In this document: positions 15,558 through 25,213 of the stretch, piece by piece
Numbering within the stretch: the stretch's first letter is position 1
Layout: each line of letters starts with the position of its first letter
From: Opitutales bacterium
GTDB lineage: Bacteria; Verrucomicrobiota; Verrucomicrobiia; Opitutales; UBA2995
Direction: 5' to 3'
Length of the DNA stretch: 44,853 nt
NCBI GenBank assembly: GCA_022824405.1
Contig: JAJDZZ010000082.1
Span: forward strand, 1 to 44,853
Made by a program: the position numbers and the translations under genes
Notes under the pieces: generated by a model
What the model was told of the DNA's origin: nothing
Seen by the model: only the letters and a program-made list of their open reading frames with translations
Databases searched by the model: none

Positions 15558-15719
15558 TCCCAAAAAGGCAGGGAAAGTAGGCGAAAAGTAGTTACCGCCC
15601 TCTCCAGTGCAAGCACGGAGTGCGGAAAGGGGCGCCGAGGGCGCCTCAAGATGACTGACCTCTTTGGGGAGCGAACGGAACGTTGACGCCCCGTGGGAAG
15701 CTTCTTTAACTGCCGATCT

Positions 15720-16817
15720 ATGCCCAATATCTTCGGCAAAGTTTTCAGCATCGCCACGTGGGGGGAAAGCCACGGCGGCGGAATCGGTGTAGTGGTAGAC
15801 GGATGCCCGCCCAATCTGCCCATCACCGAAGAAGAAATTCAATTGGAACTGGATCGCAGACGGCCCGGCCAGAGCGCCATAACCACTCAGCGCAAGGAAA
15901 CGGATTCGGTGACGATCGTTTCGGGAGTCTACGAAGGCAGAACCTTGGGCACGCCGATAGGCATGTACATTCCGAATGCCGACCAAAGGCCAGAGGCCTA
16001 TGAGGAAATTAAAAAGAAATTCCGGCCATCCCACGCTGATTTCACCTACCTTACCAAGTTTGGAATACGCAACCACGAGGGCGGGGGGCGAAGCTCGGCG
16101 CGGGAAACCGCCGGCCGGGTCGCCGCCGGAGCCATCGCCAAAAAGATCCTGAGACTGGCCGGAAACGTTGAGATCCGGGCTTATGTTGCGAGCATAAGAG
16201 ATATCCAAGCCCCGGCCCGGCAAACCCTTCCCAGTATGGAAGCGGTCGAGGCCAATCCCGTTCGCTGCCCCGACGCGCCCACGGCCGAAAAAATGATCGC
16301 ATTGATCAAATCGGCCCGCCGCCAAGGCGATTCGGTGGGCGGAGTCATCGAATGCCGGGTCGAGAACCTTCCCGCCGGTTTGGGGGAACCCGTTTTCGAC
16401 CGATTGGAAGCCGATCTGGCCAAGGCGATGTTGTCCCTGCCCGCCACAAAGGGATTCGAGATCGGCAGCGGTTTTTCCGGCACGAGGTTGAAGGGGTCCG
16501 AACACAATGACCCGTTCGAAAACCGCAAAGGAAAAATCCGCACTTCGACCAATCGGTCGGGAGGGGTCCAGGGCGGTATCAGCAATGGAGAGGAACTGGT
16601 CTTTCGCACCGCCTTCAAACCGACTGCCACCATACTGAAAGCCCAGGCCACCGTCGATATTGAGGGAAAGGAAACGGTCCTGAGAGGACGGGGGCGACAC
16701 GATCCCTGTGTTTTGCCGCGAGCCGTGCCCATCGTGGAGGCCATGACGGCGCTGGTTCTACTCGATCACTGGATGCGACAAAGCGCCCAAAACCACACCT
16801 TTCGGTTTGAGGACTAA
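15720..16817 (+). CDS. aroC: Chorismate synthase
   Basis: Catalyses the last step of the shikimate pathway, EPSP to chorismate, with reduced FMN. The 365-residue protein shows all three family signatures: [16 protein letters not shown] near residue 17, [18 protein letters not shown] near 120, and the later region with RDPCVLPRA-like sequence ([12 protein letters not shown]) near 325. The start is the ATG at 15720, giving MPNIFGKVF; the earlier in-frame GTG is less likely. Its stop TAA overlaps the next gene's ATG by one base. Chorismate also leads to prephenate, which the U32-family enzyme is thought to use. Confidence 0.97.
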   Translation: MPNIFGKVFSIATWGESHGGGIGVVVDGCPPNLPITEEEIQLELDRRRPGQSAITTQRKETDSVTIVSGVYEGRTLGTPIGMYIPNADQRPEAYEEIKKKFRPSHADFTYLTKFGIRNHEGGGRSSARETAGRVAAGAIAKKILRLAGNVEIRAYVASIRDIQAPARQTLPSMEAVEANPVRCPDAPTAEKMIALIKSARRQGDSVGGVIECRVENLPAGLGEPVFDRLEADLAKAMLSLPATKGFEIGSGFSGTRLKGSEHNDPFENRKGKIRTSTNRSGGVQGGISNGEELVFRTAFKPTATILKAQATVDIEGKETVLRGRGRHDPCVLPRAVPIVEAMTALVLLDHWMRQSAQNHTFRFED

Positions 16818-17533
16818 TGGAATCCCCGGCCTATTTGATATTAGGCGCCACCCATACCGGTCGCAGAGCAGCGGTTTTCGATCTGATCAAGGACTTGGCC
16901 TCGGAATCGGATCCGTTCCAAGTCGCCCTTTCCAAGCGCGAACCGCCATCCGAATACGATGAAAGGATCCCGGCCCTGGAAGGCGTTGAATCGATCTGCT
17001 TCGAAACGGATCCGGGCAGTTTACCCCCCACAGAACTAAGATCCGGATCCGCTTCTATTATCATAGCCGCCGGAGCCATGAACCCGGTCGATCAAGTAGA
17101 GAGCCTGAAGGATCTGTTGGTTCGCGCAGGAAAGGAGTTGGGCCGGATCATAACCGTGGCCAATTGCCCCATGCTCAACCGCCACCCCAGCCTCTTGCCT
17201 TACTACGACGCCTGCATTCATTTTTCCGACGTCGTTCTGATCAATGAGCCCGAGTCGGTCGGAAAACCATTCGTCAATGACTTCATTCAACGTTACAAGA
17301 ATGATTACTACCCTTGCCTTTTTGAACGGATGAAACGGGGAAAGGCAAAAAACCCCAGCCTGATTCTGGAGACTCAAGCCCGTAGAATCTCCCTCTATTT
17401 CGACCCGGAGGAGGACTTGCCGGAGGAAGAAGACCATGAAACCATCCCGGTCGATCCTTATCTGGATCGCCTGCCCAACGGAACGCGCCGGAAAACCATT
17501 CCCGATATCGCCAAAATTCTGGCAGAAGGCTAA
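16817..17533 (+). CDS. Uncharacterised protein translationally coupled to aroC
   Basis: A 238-residue protein that I do not recognise with certainty. The N-terminus LILGATHTGRRAAVFDLI resembles a degenerate P-loop (G-x4-G with Arg in place of Lys). SASIIIAAGAMNPVDQVESL and DACIHFSDVVLINEPE recall the strand and NKxD-like positions of G3E/CobW-type GTPases, but no clean nucleotide-binding signature is present. A cysteine follows in ANCPMLN and another in YYPCLFERM, and the tail is acidic (about 195-210). The start overlaps the aroC stop (TAATG). The link to aromatic biosynthesis is positional only. Confidence 0.7.
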   Translation: MESPAYLILGATHTGRRAAVFDLIKDLASESDPFQVALSKREPPSEYDERIPALEGVESICFETDPGSLPPTELRSGSASIIIAAGAMNPVDQVESLKDLLVRAGKELGRIITVANCPMLNRHPSLLPYYDACIHFSDVVLINEPESVGKPFVNDFIQRYKNDYYPCLFERMKRGKAKNPSLILETQARRISLYFDPEEDLPEEEDHETIPVDPYLDRLPNGTRRKTIPDIAKILAEG

Positions 17534-17888
17534 AAAGAGAAACCACGGATTACACGGATGGGCACGGATAATGATTTCGAAAGGCACGAAAATTGTAACT
17601 ACTCAGATGGTTTTTTGCCCTACCGCGATGAACGGCAGAGCAGGGATGCTCTTGCCCTACCATTCCTACCCAGCGTGCGCTGTGCGACACTGGGCTTTGG
17701 ATTTTAACGCCGTTGGCGTAGAAGAAATTGGCGCCCCCGGCGCCTCCGTGCCTTTGTTTGTCTTGACCCGCTTTCCCTAGGTAGTCATAGCTTCAGGAAG
17801 TCGCTTGACTAAACACCCTTCTTTCCGGGCTCCCCATTACAAATGGCAACTCCGGCCTTCTTTTTTCACCCTTTCCGAAAAGCAACCG
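17534..17888. repeat. Repeat region after the aroC-linked gene
   Basis: About 350 bp hold mainly repeats: an ACCACGGATTACACGGAT word (17541-17559), a GAGCAGGGATGCTC hairpin followed by TTGCCCTACC (17638-17661), part of the three-hairpin element (17665-17733), and GGCGCC words (17737-17755). The barrel-protein gene that follows may begin inside the last 80 bp at a TTG at 17805. Confidence 0.65.
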
Positions 17889-18962
17889 ATGCAATACCCG
17901 ATTGGACGAACCGATATAATGCTTCCCGTTGACAAGGACTCCGGTCCTCTCTCCCCAAAACACGGGCCCGGTCCGGGGAAGGCCTGGCGGGGCCTGCCTT
18001 TCCTTACTTACTTACCTCTCCTGGTATTAGCCCTATGGGGAATTTCCACGCCTTCGGCATCGGCCGAATCGGGGTTTTATCTGAGTGGGGAGTTGGGCGC
18101 CAATTTCGCCTCCGGCCTGGATATGACCGGCACCTCCAACGACAGGGCCAGCGTGTGTGACGAGTTCATCAACCCGATGTTCGCCACGGTCACTCAAACT
18201 CCGGGATACGAGAACTACAACTGTACGGGCCCGGATCGTGGAATTGGCAATTTCTGGAAAAACGGGTTCGACAGCGCGCAAGGGATTCTGGCCGGCGCGG
18301 CGCTCGGTTATGACATTAGGGGAAAGGACCCAGGCCGTGGGTGGGGCCGATTCAGGTTTGAACTGGAATACTTCTTTCGGAACACCGAATACGATCAGAC
18401 GTCCCCCATTCCGGGCGCCACCGGGGTTCAGGACGACAAGCTGGCCCAGGAAATTCGCACCGCCATCGACCGCATTGGCAACGTTACCGCCCATAACCTG
18501 TTTACCAATCTATACATCGACTTTCCCAATAGCAGCCGCTACACCCCCTACCTGGGGATCGGCCTAGGGGTGGGTTATACCGATATGGACTACGCCAGCG
18601 TGTGGTCGAGAAATCCCGATGTAACCGCCATTGCCACCGGCGGCGGCTTGCCCAATGTGGATGAGATCCGCCGGAACCTTGCCGGTAGCACCAGTACCGC
18701 CCTGGCCGAGATCTCCGACACCCTGTTCGGCTACCAGGCACTGTTCGGATTGGACTATGATCTCACCGAATCGATCTCTTTTGGCGTAAAGGGAAGGTGG
18801 GTCAATTTCGACTCCTTTGGCGGGGACAACTTCGCCTGGGATCCGCTACGCAGTCACGTCCCCAATCTGCGCAAAGACTTGAGCGAACCCGTATGGGGCT
18901 GGCTCACCACAGGGGACCTCAGAATGTTCGGGGTCAGCCTGACCATGAAATACCACTTCTAG
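17889..18962 (+). CDS. Outer-membrane beta-barrel protein
   Basis: An exported barrel protein of roughly 350 residues. A late signal segment, FLTYLPLLVLALWGISTPSASAES, is followed by alternating strands: GFYLSGELGANFASG, ILAGAALGYDI, FELEYFFRNTEY, YTPYLGIGLGVGYTD and SISFGVKGRWVNF, ending in SLTMKYHF with a terminal phenylalanine typical of outer-membrane proteins. The layout is like the opacity/OmpA-barrel group. The start is uncertain: in-frame codons are TTG 17805, ATG 17889 and ATG 17919, and the signal segment is unusually far from all of them. Two cysteines (CDEF, YNCTG) in an outer loop may form a disulfide. Confidence 0.7.
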   Translation: MQYPIGRTDIMLPVDKDSGPLSPKHGPGPGKAWRGLPFLTYLPLLVLALWGISTPSASAESGFYLSGELGANFASGLDMTGTSNDRASVCDEFINPMFATVTQTPGYENYNCTGPDRGIGNFWKNGFDSAQGILAGAALGYDIRGKDPGRGWGRFRFELEYFFRNTEYDQTSPIPGATGVQDDKLAQEIRTAIDRIGNVTAHNLFTNLYIDFPNSSRYTPYLGIGLGVGYTDMDYASVWSRNPDVTAIATGGGLPNVDEIRRNLAGSTSTALAEISDTLFGYQALFGLDYDLTESISFGVKGRWVNFDSFGGDNFAWDPLRSHVPNLRKDLSEPVWGWLTTGDLRMFGVSLTMKYHF

Positions 18963-19320
18963 CCCGCATGTCTCACAAAATTCGTAGCGAGCGTTTTAAG
19001 GCCGAGTGCTCGTGCGGGTTTCGTGCAGATTCGCGGGTGAAGCTGGGTCGACACCCTGCAATGCCGCTAATCCAGCGATTCCCGCTCCAGCGCCGGTATT
19101 CGGGCGCGCAGTAGAAGATTTGTTAGACATGCGGGCTAGGACAGGCCCAAAGGCGCCGAATGCGCCAATCCGGACAGGCCTGCCACGCCGCAATAAATGA
19201 CTCTCGCAAGAGCGCGGAGAGGAGTGGGAAGCACAAATACCGAGCGCCATTCTCGTCTTGACCCCTCCCAGACAATTAATTCTCATGCTTCGGCAAGGAA
19301 TAAGCTCAACCAAGTAGAAT
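18963..19320. repeat. Intergenic region before the first TonB receptor gene
   Basis: No gene is seen in 358 bp. It contains CTCGTGCGGGTTTCGTGC-type sequence at 19009-19050 that is repeated at 42623-42665, a GGCGCCGAATGCGCC hairpin near 19154-19168, and a CTCTCGCAAGAGCGC-type word near 19201. The last 60 bp before the ATG are not made of recognised repeats and may hold the promoter, but no convincing -35/-10 pair was found. Confidence 0.6.
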
Positions 19321-21759
19321 ATGAAGTTTATTAACTCCCGATCGAACCTCGTAATCAGCCTTTTCATTTTTGTCGGCGCTACCCTTCCTTCCTCCCATAC
19401 GGTTGCACAGGAGGAGGAGGAGGAAGCGTTTCTGGCATTCATAGACCTGGAGGAATTTGTCGTCACAGCCACCAAGAGGGAACGGAATTCCCAGGAACTG
19501 AGCATGGCCCTGACGCCCTTTTCGGAGGCTCAGCTCGAATATTCCGGCGTGACCGACATCCGCGATCTGATGGCCGTTTCCTCCAGTCTTTTCCTAACCT
19601 CCTCCCAGGCCGAGAGCACCGGAGCCACCGCCAAGATCCGCGGTATCGGCACCAATGGCGACAACCCCGGCTTCGAATCTGCGGTCGGGGTTTTTATCGA
19701 CGGCGTTTACCGGAGCCGTAACACCGTCGCCCTCACCGAACTCGGTGAGGTGGAGCGCATCGAGGTCTTGCGCGGTCCGCAAGGCACGCTGTTTGGCCGG
19801 AACACTTTGATGGGATTGATCAATGTGATCACGAAGGGCCCATCGTTTGAAACGAGCGGTTATGGAAAGATCGAATACGGCAATTACAACAATCTCCGCC
19901 TGGAAGCCGGTGTTGGCGGAGGGCTGATTGAAGATACCGTGGCCGGCCGCATCGATGCCGTTTTTACGGAAAGGGACGGGTTTCTCGAGGACATCGTGTC
20001 CGGCAAGGATTACAACAACCGGGGTCGCATGCTCACGCGCGGCCAACTCCTTATCAAACCAGGAGAGGATTCCGAAATTCGCATCATTGCCGATTATTCC
20101 GACCGGAATGAACAATGCTGCGGCGCCGTCACCCTGGTTCCGGGAGCTACGCAAGGCCTGATTCAGGCCATGGGGGGCGACCTGCTGGGAGACCCGTTCG
20201 ATCGAAACGTCTCGGTCAATCCCAACCGGGACTTCAATGAAGACGTTATCGAATGGGGGCTCTCAAGTGAATTCACCGTGGATACGAACGCCGCATCCTT
20301 CACTTGGCTCACAGCTTACCGCGACTGGGAGTCGTCGCGCGGCCAGGATATCGACTACACCAACCTCGATATTGCCTATCGGGACAGGGGCGGATATTTT
20401 CAGGGGTTCGAAACTTTTACCCAGGAGTTTCGCGTACAGTCTGAAACGGATTGGGCGGAATGGATGGTCGGGCTGTTTTACATTCGAGAGGATCTCGACT
20501 ATCGAGACGCGCTTCGCTATGGAGCAGCCTTCGAAGGATACGCCAACGGACTTGTTTCGGGCAATCCCCTGAGCGGATTTTATTCAGGCCTGACTCATTT
20601 GCCGCCCGGTCAGGTTTTCCCGGAAGGTGACGGCGTCGTCGAAGACAGCTTTCTGCAAAAGGTGGACAGTTGGGCCCTCTTTACCCATAACCACATCCAC
20701 GTGACCGAGGACTTCGAAATAACCTTGGGTTTGCGCTACACAGAAGAAACGAAGGAGATGGAGGCGGATCTGAGGAGCCGAAATCGCGCCTGCAGTCCGA
20801 CCTTTCTGGCCAACCTGGGGGGGGCGGTCGCCGCTGGTCTTTTGCCACCCCAAGCAGCCCCCACTGTTTCCGGTTTGGCCTGTTTGCCGTTCGTTAATCC
20901 TTTCCTCGACGGCAATTACACCGACACTCTGGCGGAGGACAGGTGGTCGAGCACCATCAGTGGGGCCTATCACCTGAATGAAGACCACATGCTCTTTGCG
21001 GGATACTCCCGAGGATTCAAAGCGGGCGGTTACAATCTCGACAGGGCCATTCTGGCCAATCCCCTATTGGGTGGCATTCCTTCGGCTTCGGACCTCGAAT
21101 TCGGCGAGGAGGTGGTCGACTCTTTCGAACTCGGCGGCAAATTCGCTCTCCTGGAAAATCGAGCAAATCTCAATGCCACGCTTTTTTACACCGACTTACA
21201 GGATTTCCAACTGGTTTCTTTCACGGGCACAAGTTTCGTTTTGGAGAATATTGAAAAAGTAACCTCCAAGGGTTTCGAATTGGAAACGACGGCCCGACTG
21301 ACCAACGAGCTTACCCTACGCAGTGGTGTGACCTATGCCGATACCCGGTACGGCGTACACATTACCAACGAAAACCTGGCAGGCCGCCAACTGACCAATG
21401 CCCCCAAGTGGTCCTTTACAGGCGCCGCCACTTACGAGCACGACCTGAACAATACCTGGCGAGCCTTTGCCCACATCGACCTGCGCTACATGAGCAGCTT
21501 CAATACCGGCGCAGATCTGGACATTGAGAAGATGCAAGCGAGTTTTGCCGTTTTCAACGGCCGTATCGGGCTGGCTCAACTCAATAATGACTGGGGGATT
21601 GAATTGTGGGCCAAGAATCTCTTCAACAAGGATTATATCCAAATTGCCTTTGACGCGCCGATTCAGGGGTCGGGAACGGGCCCAGGATCCACCCAGACCT
21701 TTGCCGCCTTTCTGGGCAATCCCCGCACCGTCGGCGTTTCCTTGCGCAAGCAGTTCTGA
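19321..21759 (+). CDS. TonB-dependent receptor 1
   Basis: An 812-residue outer-membrane transporter. After the signal peptide (about 1-29) come an acidic run, the TonB box-like LEEFVVTATKRERNSQEL, and the plug with IRGIGTNGDNPG, VGVFIDGVYRSRN and VERIEVLRGPQGTLFGRNTLMGLINVIT. A long barrel ends in VGVSLRKQF with terminal phenylalanine. The plug and barrel phrases are those of the large iron/complex-substrate receptor group common in marine bacteria; the ligand cannot be named from the sequence. A GGCGCGC-GGAG-GCGCGCC hairpin followed by CAATCGG starts at the stop codon. Confidence 0.94.
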   Translation: MKFINSRSNLVISLFIFVGATLPSSHTVAQEEEEEAFLAFIDLEEFVVTATKRERNSQELSMALTPFSEAQLEYSGVTDIRDLMAVSSSLFLTSSQAESTGATAKIRGIGTNGDNPGFESAVGVFIDGVYRSRNTVALTELGEVERIEVLRGPQGTLFGRNTLMGLINVITKGPSFETSGYGKIEYGNYNNLRLEAGVGGGLIEDTVAGRIDAVFTERDGFLEDIVSGKDYNNRGRMLTRGQLLIKPGEDSEIRIIADYSDRNEQCCGAVTLVPGATQGLIQAMGGDLLGDPFDRNVSVNPNRDFNEDVIEWGLSSEFTVDTNAASFTWLTAYRDWESSRGQDIDYTNLDIAYRDRGGYFQGFETFTQEFRVQSETDWAEWMVGLFYIREDLDYRDALRYGAAFEGYANGLVSGNPLSGFYSGLTHLPPGQVFPEGDGVVEDSFLQKVDSWALFTHNHIHVTEDFEITLGLRYTEETKEMEADLRSRNRACSPTFLANLGGAVAAGLLPPQAAPTVSGLACLPFVNPFLDGNYTDTLAEDRWSSTISGAYHLNEDHMLFAGYSRGFKAGGYNLDRAILANPLLGGIPSASDLEFGEEVVDSFELGGKFALLENRANLNATLFYTDLQDFQLVSFTGTSFVLENIEKVTSKGFELETTARLTNELTLRSGVTYADTRYGVHITNENLAGRQLTNAPKWSFTGAATYEHDLNNTWRAFAHIDLRYMSSFNTGADLDIEKMQASFAVFNGRIGLAQLNNDWGIELWAKNLFNKDYIQIAFDAPIQGSGTGPGSTQTFAAFLGNPRTVGVSLRKQF

Positions 21760-21781
21760 GGCGCGCGGAGGCGCGCCAATC
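21760..21781 (+). terminator. GC-rich hairpin at the end of the TonB receptor gene
   Basis: GGCGCGC and GCGCGCC pair around GGAG, 1-2 bases after the TGA stop, followed by CAATCGG. There is no T run, so it is not a classical intrinsic terminator. The same kind of hairpin sits at the stop of the 24314 oxidoreductase and in several other places. Confidence 0.4.
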
Positions 21782-21942
21782 GGAAATTGGGAAAGTTTCG
21801 ATTTGGGAGTTGGCGGGTGGAGAAATGGACTCTCGCAAAGCTCGCCAAGAGCGCAAAGATGGGAGCGAGAATAACCTCAGAGGTCTCATCCCGCTTCGCC
21901 TGAAGCAGGCTACGGCAGGACAGAGGAGGGAAAAAGGGCCTC

Positions 21943-22188
21943 CTATCGTTTATCCGAGGCAGGTCCGGACTCCAGCTCCGAAACAGTTCTTTCCCCTAAC
22001 AGAGCAAACCGGTTCCCAAACTTGATAAGAATCCTCAATGATTGCATCAGAGGACTGGAGGTCTTACTAGGCCCCTTATTTGTAATTTCCAGGATGCATT
22101 CATCCGTTATTGCGTCGATTTGGTCCTGTGTATTGGAAACGATATTCTTGACCTTGTTGGTAATGGATGGATCGGTTGGATTTGTCAT
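21943..22188 (-). CDS. Small hypothetical protein
   Basis: A possible 81-residue protein from the ATG at 22188: MTNPTDPSITNKVKNIV at the start, then polar helix-like sequence with QDQIDAITDECILEIT, and a hydrophobic stretch SLRILIKFGNRFALL. I recognise no family. It is more AT-rich than its neighbours and lies just downstream of tmRNA, a common integration site. There is no clear ribosome-binding site. An earlier in-frame start at 22233 is possible. It could be a remnant of acquired DNA or not a gene at all. Confidence 0.35.
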   Translation of the reverse strand: MTNPTDPSITNKVKNIVSNTQDQIDAITDECILEITNKGPSKTSSPLMQSLRILIKFGNRFALLGERTVSELESGPASDKR

Positions 22189-22462
22189 GGATATTAATTT
22201 ATGGCAGGATTTATCGGGAATAATCTCAGGCAAACAACTAAATGAGTTTTTGTCATGGCGTCAACTATGAGATGGTGGGAATACCTTCTCCTGCCAACAT
22301 CGTCATACTTATATTCAGGACCCGCGATTTCCTCCTTTGAGCTCATGCAGGGATCTCCCTTTGCTTACCCGGGACAGCCAAAAAATTTACCTGAGAAATA
22401 ATTTGTCCGGACCGAGAGCATTAACCCAGGCCTTCCTGCTAAGCGTTGCTGGGAGTGAAAAT

Positions 22463-22820
<358 letters not shown>

Positions 22821-22931
22821 AAAAAATTCGGAGAATTACTTTGAACTCCAAAGAACACTCAGTGGGAAGAAAAGTGCCCGCTTTTCCGGCGAAATCAAGC
22901 GGATTTTCGGATAAGGAAGGGCGGAGGCGCC

Positions 22932-23852
22932 TCAAAGGGTAACCCCGATGGATTTCAGGGTGTCGACCAACTCGGGGTCCATGGGGTGTCCGTTGAACAA
23001 CACGCCGCCATCCGGACTGATGAGGACCATGCGCGGAATAGAATCAACCATGAGAGCCCGGGAAAAGGGACTGGACTCCGGCTCGATCAACCAAGGCATC
23101 TCCATGCCGTGCTCCTCCTGCACCCTTTTGGCCTTTTCCAAAGGGTCGGTTCGGTCGGTGTTCATACCGGCGACGGGGACGCCCTGGGAGGGGAGGATCT
23201 CGGCCTTGTTTTTCAATTCGGGCATGAGGGCGATGCAGGGCCCACACCAACTGGCCCAAAAATCGACCAGAACGGCCTTCTGGCCTTCCGACATCTCGGC
23301 TAAAGTTGTGGTTGAACCGTCCACACTGACAATTGCCGTCTCCATGGGAATTTTCAATTCCGCCATGGCCTTCTTCATGGCTTGGTCCGCTCTGGTTTCG
23401 GATATCAATTCCCCCATTCCAAAGGCCCGGCTGAGATTGGGAGCCTTCCAGAAGCCCTCTTTGACGTGCCTTTCAAAGGCTTCCCAATCCTTGTCCTGGC
23501 GGGCGATGAGGGCTTTCAGATTTTCGATGAGGCCGAAGACCTGGGTCAGATCGGTAAAAAATCCGTCCTCTCCCACTCGAAAATTTTCGGCGTGTTCTTC
23601 CATGGCGGGCACGAGGTCCATTACGGCTTCCAGATCGCCGCGACCGAGCAAATGCAGCACCTTGCTTTCGAGCAGGTCCGATTCCCCCACCCCGGCAGCC
23701 TCGGCCGCCGAATAGGCCTCGGCGAAGTCGTTTTCCGGGTCGATGGCGGCTTCTTGCAGGGCCTCCCTGGCCTGCTCGACGGTGGCTGGACCTTCCGCCC
23801 ATAAAAAAGAGGAAAGACCGAGAAGAAAAAGGGAATAAATAATTTGTTTCAT
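22932..23852 (-). CDS. TlpA-like thioredoxin-fold protein
   Basis: A 306-residue exported thiol-disulfide protein. A signal peptide (about 1-19, ending FLWAEG) is followed by a helical region (about 25-165) without known motifs, and then a TlpA/AhpC-type thioredoxin domain: VLVDFWASWCGPCIALMPELK with Cys203 and Cys206, and the cis-proline loop DSIPRMVLISPDGGVLF. Such proteins reduce disulfides in the cell envelope, for example in apocytochrome c. It could serve the cytochrome maturation operon at 6.6-10.2 kb, but it is not linked to it. The ATG at 23852 is chosen because the upstream extension lacks a signal peptide. Confidence 0.9.
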   Translation of the reverse strand: MKQIIYSLFLLGLSSFLWAEGPATVEQAREALQEAAIDPENDFAEAYSAAEAAGVGESDLLESKVLHLLGRGDLEAVMDLVPAMEEHAENFRVGEDGFFTDLTQVFGLIENLKALIARQDKDWEAFERHVKEGFWKAPNLSRAFGMGELISETRADQAMKKAMAELKIPMETAIVSVDGSTTTLAEMSEGQKAVLVDFWASWCGPCIALMPELKNKAEILPSQGVPVAGMNTDRTDPLEKAKRVQEEHGMEMPWLIEPESSPFSRALMVDSIPRMVLISPDGGVLFNGHPMDPELVDTLKSIGVTL

Positions 23853-24313
23853 GATACGGGCTTGGCTCATAAGAGGACTGAAGCGTATGATTGTTCCCGA
23901 CATAATGTCACGACAACTCGGGAAAATCCATTAAATGGCTGGCCTGAGGCGCGCCGGAGCGCGCCAATCAGGAATTAAAAGGCTGAAAAGGGAGAGGTTG
24001 AAAGAGGAAGGAAGAAGGGGCCGGGATCAATCATGATCGTGATCGAAAGAAAGGGTACTTTGGAAATGATTTGTGGAACCCCGTTGGGGTTCGTTATTTA
24101 TTACCCATTCCTACCCAGCGTGCGCTACGCGACACTGGGCTTTGGAGTTTAACGCCGTTGGCGTAGAAGAAAGGGGCGCCCAAGGGCGCATCTTAGCGAT
24201 CTTTGCGAGCTTTGCGAGAGGCAAAGGCGCGCTGAGGTGGGCCAATCAGGAATGAGGAATGTTTCGATTTGGGAGTTGACGGGGGAGGAGGCATTAATTT
24301 TCAACATGAGGAC
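23853..24313. repeat. Repeat region between the TlpA-like gene and the oxidoreductase gene
   Basis: About 460 bp without a gene. It contains a GGCGCGC-CGGA-GCGCGCC hairpin with AATCAGGAATT (23947-23975), an AGGCTGAAAAGGG word, an inverted GATCGTGATCG word (24033-24043), the full three-hairpin element (24072-24170), GGCGCCC, GCGATCTTTGCGAG and a TCAGGAATGAGG word. The ORF through 24073-24255 is a translation of the three-hairpin element. Confidence 0.7.
24072..24170 (+). repeat. Three-hairpin repeat element, copy 1
   Basis: Three successive hairpins: GGAACCCCGTTGGGGTTC (24075-24092), CCCAGCGTGCGCTACGCGAC-ACTGGG (24114-24139, imperfect), and AACGCCGTTGGCGT (24151-24164). A reverse-orientation copy lies at 38143-38245, and a copy lacking the first hairpin at 17665-17733. 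I recall similar hairpin words in unrelated bacterial genomes, but this is from memory and was not checked. Confidence 0.75.
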
Positions 24314-25195
24314 ATGCCAAAAATTAACATGAGCAAAGAGACCATAGCATTTATCGGAACCGGGGTCATGGGTCAAAGCATGGCCGGGCACTTACTCAAA
24401 GCGGGGCATCCGCTACAGGTTTACAATCGCACCAAATCCAAAGCGGAAGGTTTATTGGAGGGCGGCGCCATCTGGTTTGACACACCGGGACAAGCCGCGT
24501 CCGGAGCAGACGTTATCATAACCATCGTCGGTTTCCCCAAGGACGTGGAGGCAGTCTACTTCGGAGCGGAAGGGATCCTGAACCGAGCCCCAAAGGGTTC
24601 CCTGGCGATCGATATGACAACCTCCAGCCCGATCCTGGCAAAACGAATCGCGGCGGCGGCGTCCGAAAAAGGGATGGGTTCCCTGGATGCCCCCGTTTCG
24701 GGCGGCGATCTGGGCGCGCGAAACGCCAAGCTCTCCATCATGGTGGGAGGAGAACGGGAAGACTTCGATCGGGCCATGCCCATCTTCCAAATCATGGGAA
24801 AGAATATCGTGCTACAGGGGCCGGCTGGCTCCGGGCAGTACACCAAGATGTGCAATCAGATCGCCATCGCCAGCGGGATGATAGGGATTTCGGAAGCCAT
24901 GGCCTATGCCGGGAAGGCCGGGTTGGATCCGTTTACGGTGCTGAAGAGCATAGAACCCGGCGCCGCCGGCAGTTGGTCCTTATCCAACTTGGCGCCTCGC
25001 GCCCTCAAAGGCGACTTCGACCCGGGGTTTTACGTAAAACACTTCATCAAGGACATGCGAATCGCCATTGAATCGGCCGAAGAAATGGGGCTCGACCTGC
25101 CCGGCCTGAAACTGACCAAAACGCTTTACGGGAAACTGGCGGCGCAGGGAGGAGAGGATTTCGGAACCCAGGCCCTGCTGAAGGTTTACCGGTAA
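24314..25195 (+). CDS. NAD(P)-dependent beta-hydroxyacid dehydrogenase
   Basis: A 293-residue member of the 3-hydroxyisobutyrate / 2-hydroxy-3-oxopropionate (tartronate semialdehyde) reductase family. The Rossmann start is IAFIGTGVMGQSMAGHLLKAGH and NRTKSKAEGL follows. The family signature appears in DAPVSGGDLGARNAKLSIMVGG, and the catalytic lysine is expected in GQYTKMCNQIA near residue 175. LKGDFDPGFYVKHFIKDMRIA is the usual dimer-helix region. NRTKSK favours NADP. The exact substrate is not decided by the sequence. The start is the ATG at 24314, preceded by GAGGA; the ATG at 24329 is an alternative. A GGCGCGC-CGGG-GCGCGCC hairpin starts at the stop codon. Confidence 0.92.
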   Translation: MPKINMSKETIAFIGTGVMGQSMAGHLLKAGHPLQVYNRTKSKAEGLLEGGAIWFDTPGQAASGADVIITIVGFPKDVEAVYFGAEGILNRAPKGSLAIDMTTSSPILAKRIAAAASEKGMGSLDAPVSGGDLGARNAKLSIMVGGEREDFDRAMPIFQIMGKNIVLQGPAGSGQYTKMCNQIAIASGMIGISEAMAYAGKAGLDPFTVLKSIEPGAAGSWSLSNLAPRALKGDFDPGFYVKHFIKDMRIAIESAEEMGLDLPGLKLTKTLYGKLAAQGGEDFGTQALLKVYR

Positions 25196-25213
25196 GGCGC
25201 GCCGGGGCGCGCC
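25196..25213 (+). terminator. GC-rich hairpin at the end of the dehydrogenase gene
   Basis: GGCGCGC and GCGCGCC pair around CGGG directly after the TAA stop, followed by CAATTAGGAATTAGGAATTAGG. No T run follows. It is in the same place and of the same build as the one after the TonB receptor 1 gene. Confidence 0.4.

Noticed and set aside
24073-24255. ORF with PACATRHWALEFNAVGV-like sequence
   Set aside because: It is a translation of the three-hairpin repeat; the reverse copy gives the same peptide at 38047-38250.
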